From Natronohydrobacter sp. (GTDB lineage: Bacteria > Pseudomonadota > Alphaproteobacteria > Rhodobacterales > Rhodobacteraceae), in the NCBI GenBank assembly GCA_007116445.1, contig SKIM01000292.1:1-6804 (forward strand): a stretch of 6,804 bases of DNA, read 5' to 3'. Below are positions 4,785 through 6,804 of this stretch, piece by piece (within the stretch, counting starts at the first letter, position 1; the number at the start of each line of letters is the position of its first letter). The translations under genes were made by a program, and so were the position numbers. The notes beneath the pieces were generated by a model. The model was given only the letters and a program-made list of their open reading frames with translations, was not told where the DNA came from and ran no database searches.

Positions 4785-6804
4785 CTAGCGCTTGCGCGGT
4801 TTCGCGCGCAGCGTGGGCGCGGCCTCAAGCGGGTTTTCGGGCCAGGGATGGCGCGGATACTGCCCGCGCATGTCGCGGCGCACATCGCTGTAGCTGTCGG
4901 CCCAGAACCCCGGCAGATCCATCGTCACCTGCACTGGCCTGCGCGCGGGCGAGAGAAGCACGATCCGCAAGGGCCGTCGCGCAGGCCCGATCACCGGATG
5001 CTCCGCCACGCCGAACAGTTCTTGCAGCCGCAGCGCGACCTCGGGCGCGTCGCCCGCATAGTCAATCGGCACCTTGTTGCCCAAGGGCGTCACGAAATGC
5101 GCAGGCGCAAGCTGGTCGAGCCGTTGGCTCTGGCCCCAGTCGAGCTGCGCACGCAACGCAGGCAGGACATCGACCGCGCGTAGCGCCTCAGCTGTGCGGG
5201 CATTACCCAGATGAGGCGCGAGCCACTCTTCCAACCCATCGTTCAGCGCGGCCTCGGACATATCCGGCAGCGCCTCGCCCTGTGCGCGGAGCAGTTCCAC
5301 CCGCGCGATGAAGCGCCGCGCCGCGTCTGAGAGCGGCAAGCCCAGATCGCGCAGCCCTGTGCAGGCCGCGCGCGCGATCTCCTCGGGCGGCGGGTCGGAC
5401 CAGTGACGATCCGCGAGCACAAGCGCGCCAAAACACTCCTGCAGCCGCGCCTCCACGCGCCGCTCGCGCCGCGACCACTGGCAGACCCTGCGTTCCTCGA
5501 TCTTATCGCCGTGAAGCGCGCGCAGCTCTGCCTCGCTCAGCGCTACGGCCTGGCGCACCCGTGCTTCGCGCGCATCGCCATCGCTGTCCGTGACGACGAT
5601 CAGCTGCGCCTGTGCAAGCGGATCGCCCTCGGGCAGCACCGCGCCCTTGCCGCTGGACAGCACGAAGCGCGGCGCATCGCCCTTGCGGCGCAAGCCGACG
5701 CGATCAGGATAGGCCAGCGCCGCCATCTGCCCGATGCTGAGATCTTGCCCCCCAGTCCCGGCAAGCCGCCGCAAGCGTTTGGCGTCCTGCCGCACGCGGT
5801 CCAAAGCTGCAGGCTGCACTGCATGCCCAGAACCGCGCGGATCGCGCAGGGCCGCCAGCCGCAACCCCAGATCGACCGAAGCGCCTGACAGCAGATCCCG
5901 CTCGGACAAAAGCGCTGCAAGATCCGCGCCCGCACGCCCTGCGACCAGAAGCATATGCGCCAGACGCGGATGCAAGGGCAGGGCCGCCATCGCCCGGCCA
6001 TGCGATGTGATCCGCCCGGCCCTGTCCAACGCGCCGAGGTCGCGCAGCAAGGACCGCGCAGCCGACAGCGCGCCTTCGGGCGGCGGCGTCAGGAAGCGCA
6101 AGCCTTCCGCGCAGCCCCAGAGTGCCAGCTCCAGCGCCAGCCCGGCCAGATCGGCGCGCAGCATCTCGGGCGGTGCGAAGGCCGCAAGCGCGCCTTCCTC
6201 CGCCCGCGCCCACATACGATAACACATGCCTTCCGACACGCGCCCGGCACGGCCCCGGCGCTGTTCGGCCTCGGCGCGGGTGACGCGCTCGGTGACCAGC
6301 CGCGCCATGCCTGTGCCCGGATCGAACCGCGCGCGCCGCGCCAGCCCGCAATCGACGACGATGCCGATGCCCTCGATCGTCAGCGAGGTTTCGGCGATGG
6401 ACGTCGCCAGCACGATCTTGCGCCCCTGCCCTGCGGGCGCAATCGCCGCGCGCTGCGCCGCGAAAGGCAACGCGCCGTAAAGCGGGTGCAGCTCTGCCGC
6501 GCCCACGCGCCCCGCCAGCGCTGCCGCGACGCGCCGGATTTCGCCCTCTCCGGGCAGAAAGACCAGCACCGAACCCTGTGCCTCCGCGACGGCCTGCTCG
6601 ACCAGCGCGGCGGCGGCGGCCTCAAAACGGATGCCCTTGGCGCGGGGCTGGGGCAGCCAACGGGTCTCGACCGGGAAGCTGCGCCCCTCCGCTGTCAGGA
6701 TCGGCGCATCGTCGAGCAGGGCTGCCACAGGGCCAGCATCCAGCGTCGCGGACATGACGACCAGCGCAAGATCAGGGCGCAACGCCATGCGCGCTTCCCA
6801 GACC
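4785..6804 (-). CDS. hrpB: ATP-dependent helicase HrpB, N-terminus beyond the window
   Basis: This is the C-terminal 672 codons of a DEAH/DExH superfamily 2 helicase. The frame is open to the right edge (VWEAR before the first in-window Met), so that Met is internal and the gene continues outside. Counting from that Met, the order is motif III MSATLD (12-17), motif IV region VLVFLPGEGEIRR (74-86), motif V TSIAETSLTIEG (129-140) and motif VI QRRGRAGR (176-183). After the helicase-associated region comes the HrpB-specific C-terminal domain, ending with FWADSYSDVRRDMRGQYPRHPWPENP. HrpB proteins are usually about 800-850 residues, so roughly 150 residues with Walker A and the DEAH box are missing here. 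The biological role of bacterial HrpB is poorly defined; RNA or nucleic-acid remodelling is inferred from the family. The very end is basic (RAKPRKR). The TAG stop lies six bases from the end of the convergent peptidase gene. Confidence 0.95.
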   Translation of the reverse strand, partial: VWEARMALRPDLALVVMSATLDAGPVAALLDDAPILTAEGRSFPVETRWLPQPRAKGIRFEAAAAALVEQAVAEAQGSVLVFLPGEGEIRRVAAALAGRVGAAELHPLYGALPFAAQRAAIAPAGQGRKIVLATSIAETSLTIEGIGIVVDCGLARRARFDPGTGMARLVTERVTRAEAEQRRGRAGRVSEGMCYRMWARAEEGALAAFAPPEMLRADLAGLALELALWGCAEGLRFLTPPPEGALSAARSLLRDLGALDRAGRITSHGRAMAALPLHPRLAHMLLVAGRAGADLAALLSERDLLSGASVDLGLRLAALRDPRGSGHAVQPAALDRVRQDAKRLRRLAGTGGQDLSIGQMAALAYPDRVGLRRKGDAPRFVLSSGKGAVLPEGDPLAQAQLIVVTDSDGDAREARVRQAVALSEAELRALHGDKIEERRVCQWSRRERRVEARLQECFGALVLADRHWSDPPPEEIARAACTGLRDLGLPLSDAARRFIARVELLRAQGEALPDMSEAALNDGLEEWLAPHLGNARTAEALRAVDVLPALRAQLDWGQSQRLDQLAPAHFVTPLGNKVPIDYAGDAPEVALRLQELFGVAEHPVIGPARRPLRIVLLSPARRPVQVTMDLPGFWADSYSDVRRDMRGQYPRHPWPENPLEAAPTLRAKPRKR

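Overview
The window reads as ordinary chromosomal DNA of a GC-rich alphaproteobacterium, most likely of the Rhodobacteraceae/Roseobacter type. This is inferred from high GC with GC-rich third codon positions, from Shine-Dalgarno-led starts, and from a cytosolic M17 aminopeptidase directly coupled to an NlpC/P60 hydrolase, an arrangement I associate with that family. I cannot name a species. There is no rRNA, tRNA, CRISPR array, insertion sequence or phage gene, and no intergenic gap exceeds about 130 bases.

Layout. Bases 1-24 are an uninterrupted run of G, probably a sequencing or assembly artefact at a contig end. Three genes then lie on the minus strand. In transcription order they are a small HNH-nuclease-like protein (1964 to 1641), an unrecognised small protein with one C-terminal membrane helix (about 1562 to 1161), and a pirin-family cupin protein (1031 to 120). 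The 84-base gap at 1965-2048 separates them from three plus-strand genes: an NTF2-like/SgcJ-EcaC-type protein (2049-2441), a leucyl aminopeptidase-family protein (2548-3957) and an NlpC/P60 C40 peptidase with N-terminal SH3-like domains (3954-4778). The last two overlap by four bases in a GTGA stop/start junction. On the minus strand, meeting them tail to tail with only six bases between, is hrpB (ATP-dependent DEAH-type helicase). Its N-terminal part, with Walker A and the DEAH box, lies beyond the right edge.

How the genes work together. The only clear functional unit is the aminopeptidase-NlpC/P60 pair. Both have intact catalytic residues and neither has an export signal, so the pair plausibly completes cytosolic breakdown of peptides, including cell-wall-derived ones. 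The remaining genes look like unrelated housekeeping or accessory genes. I found no convincing undescribed system. The points most worth a second look are the poly-G edge, the small HNH family protein without the usual central Asn, the tail-anchored unknown with a possible nine-codon leader ORF, and the compact divergent promoter region.
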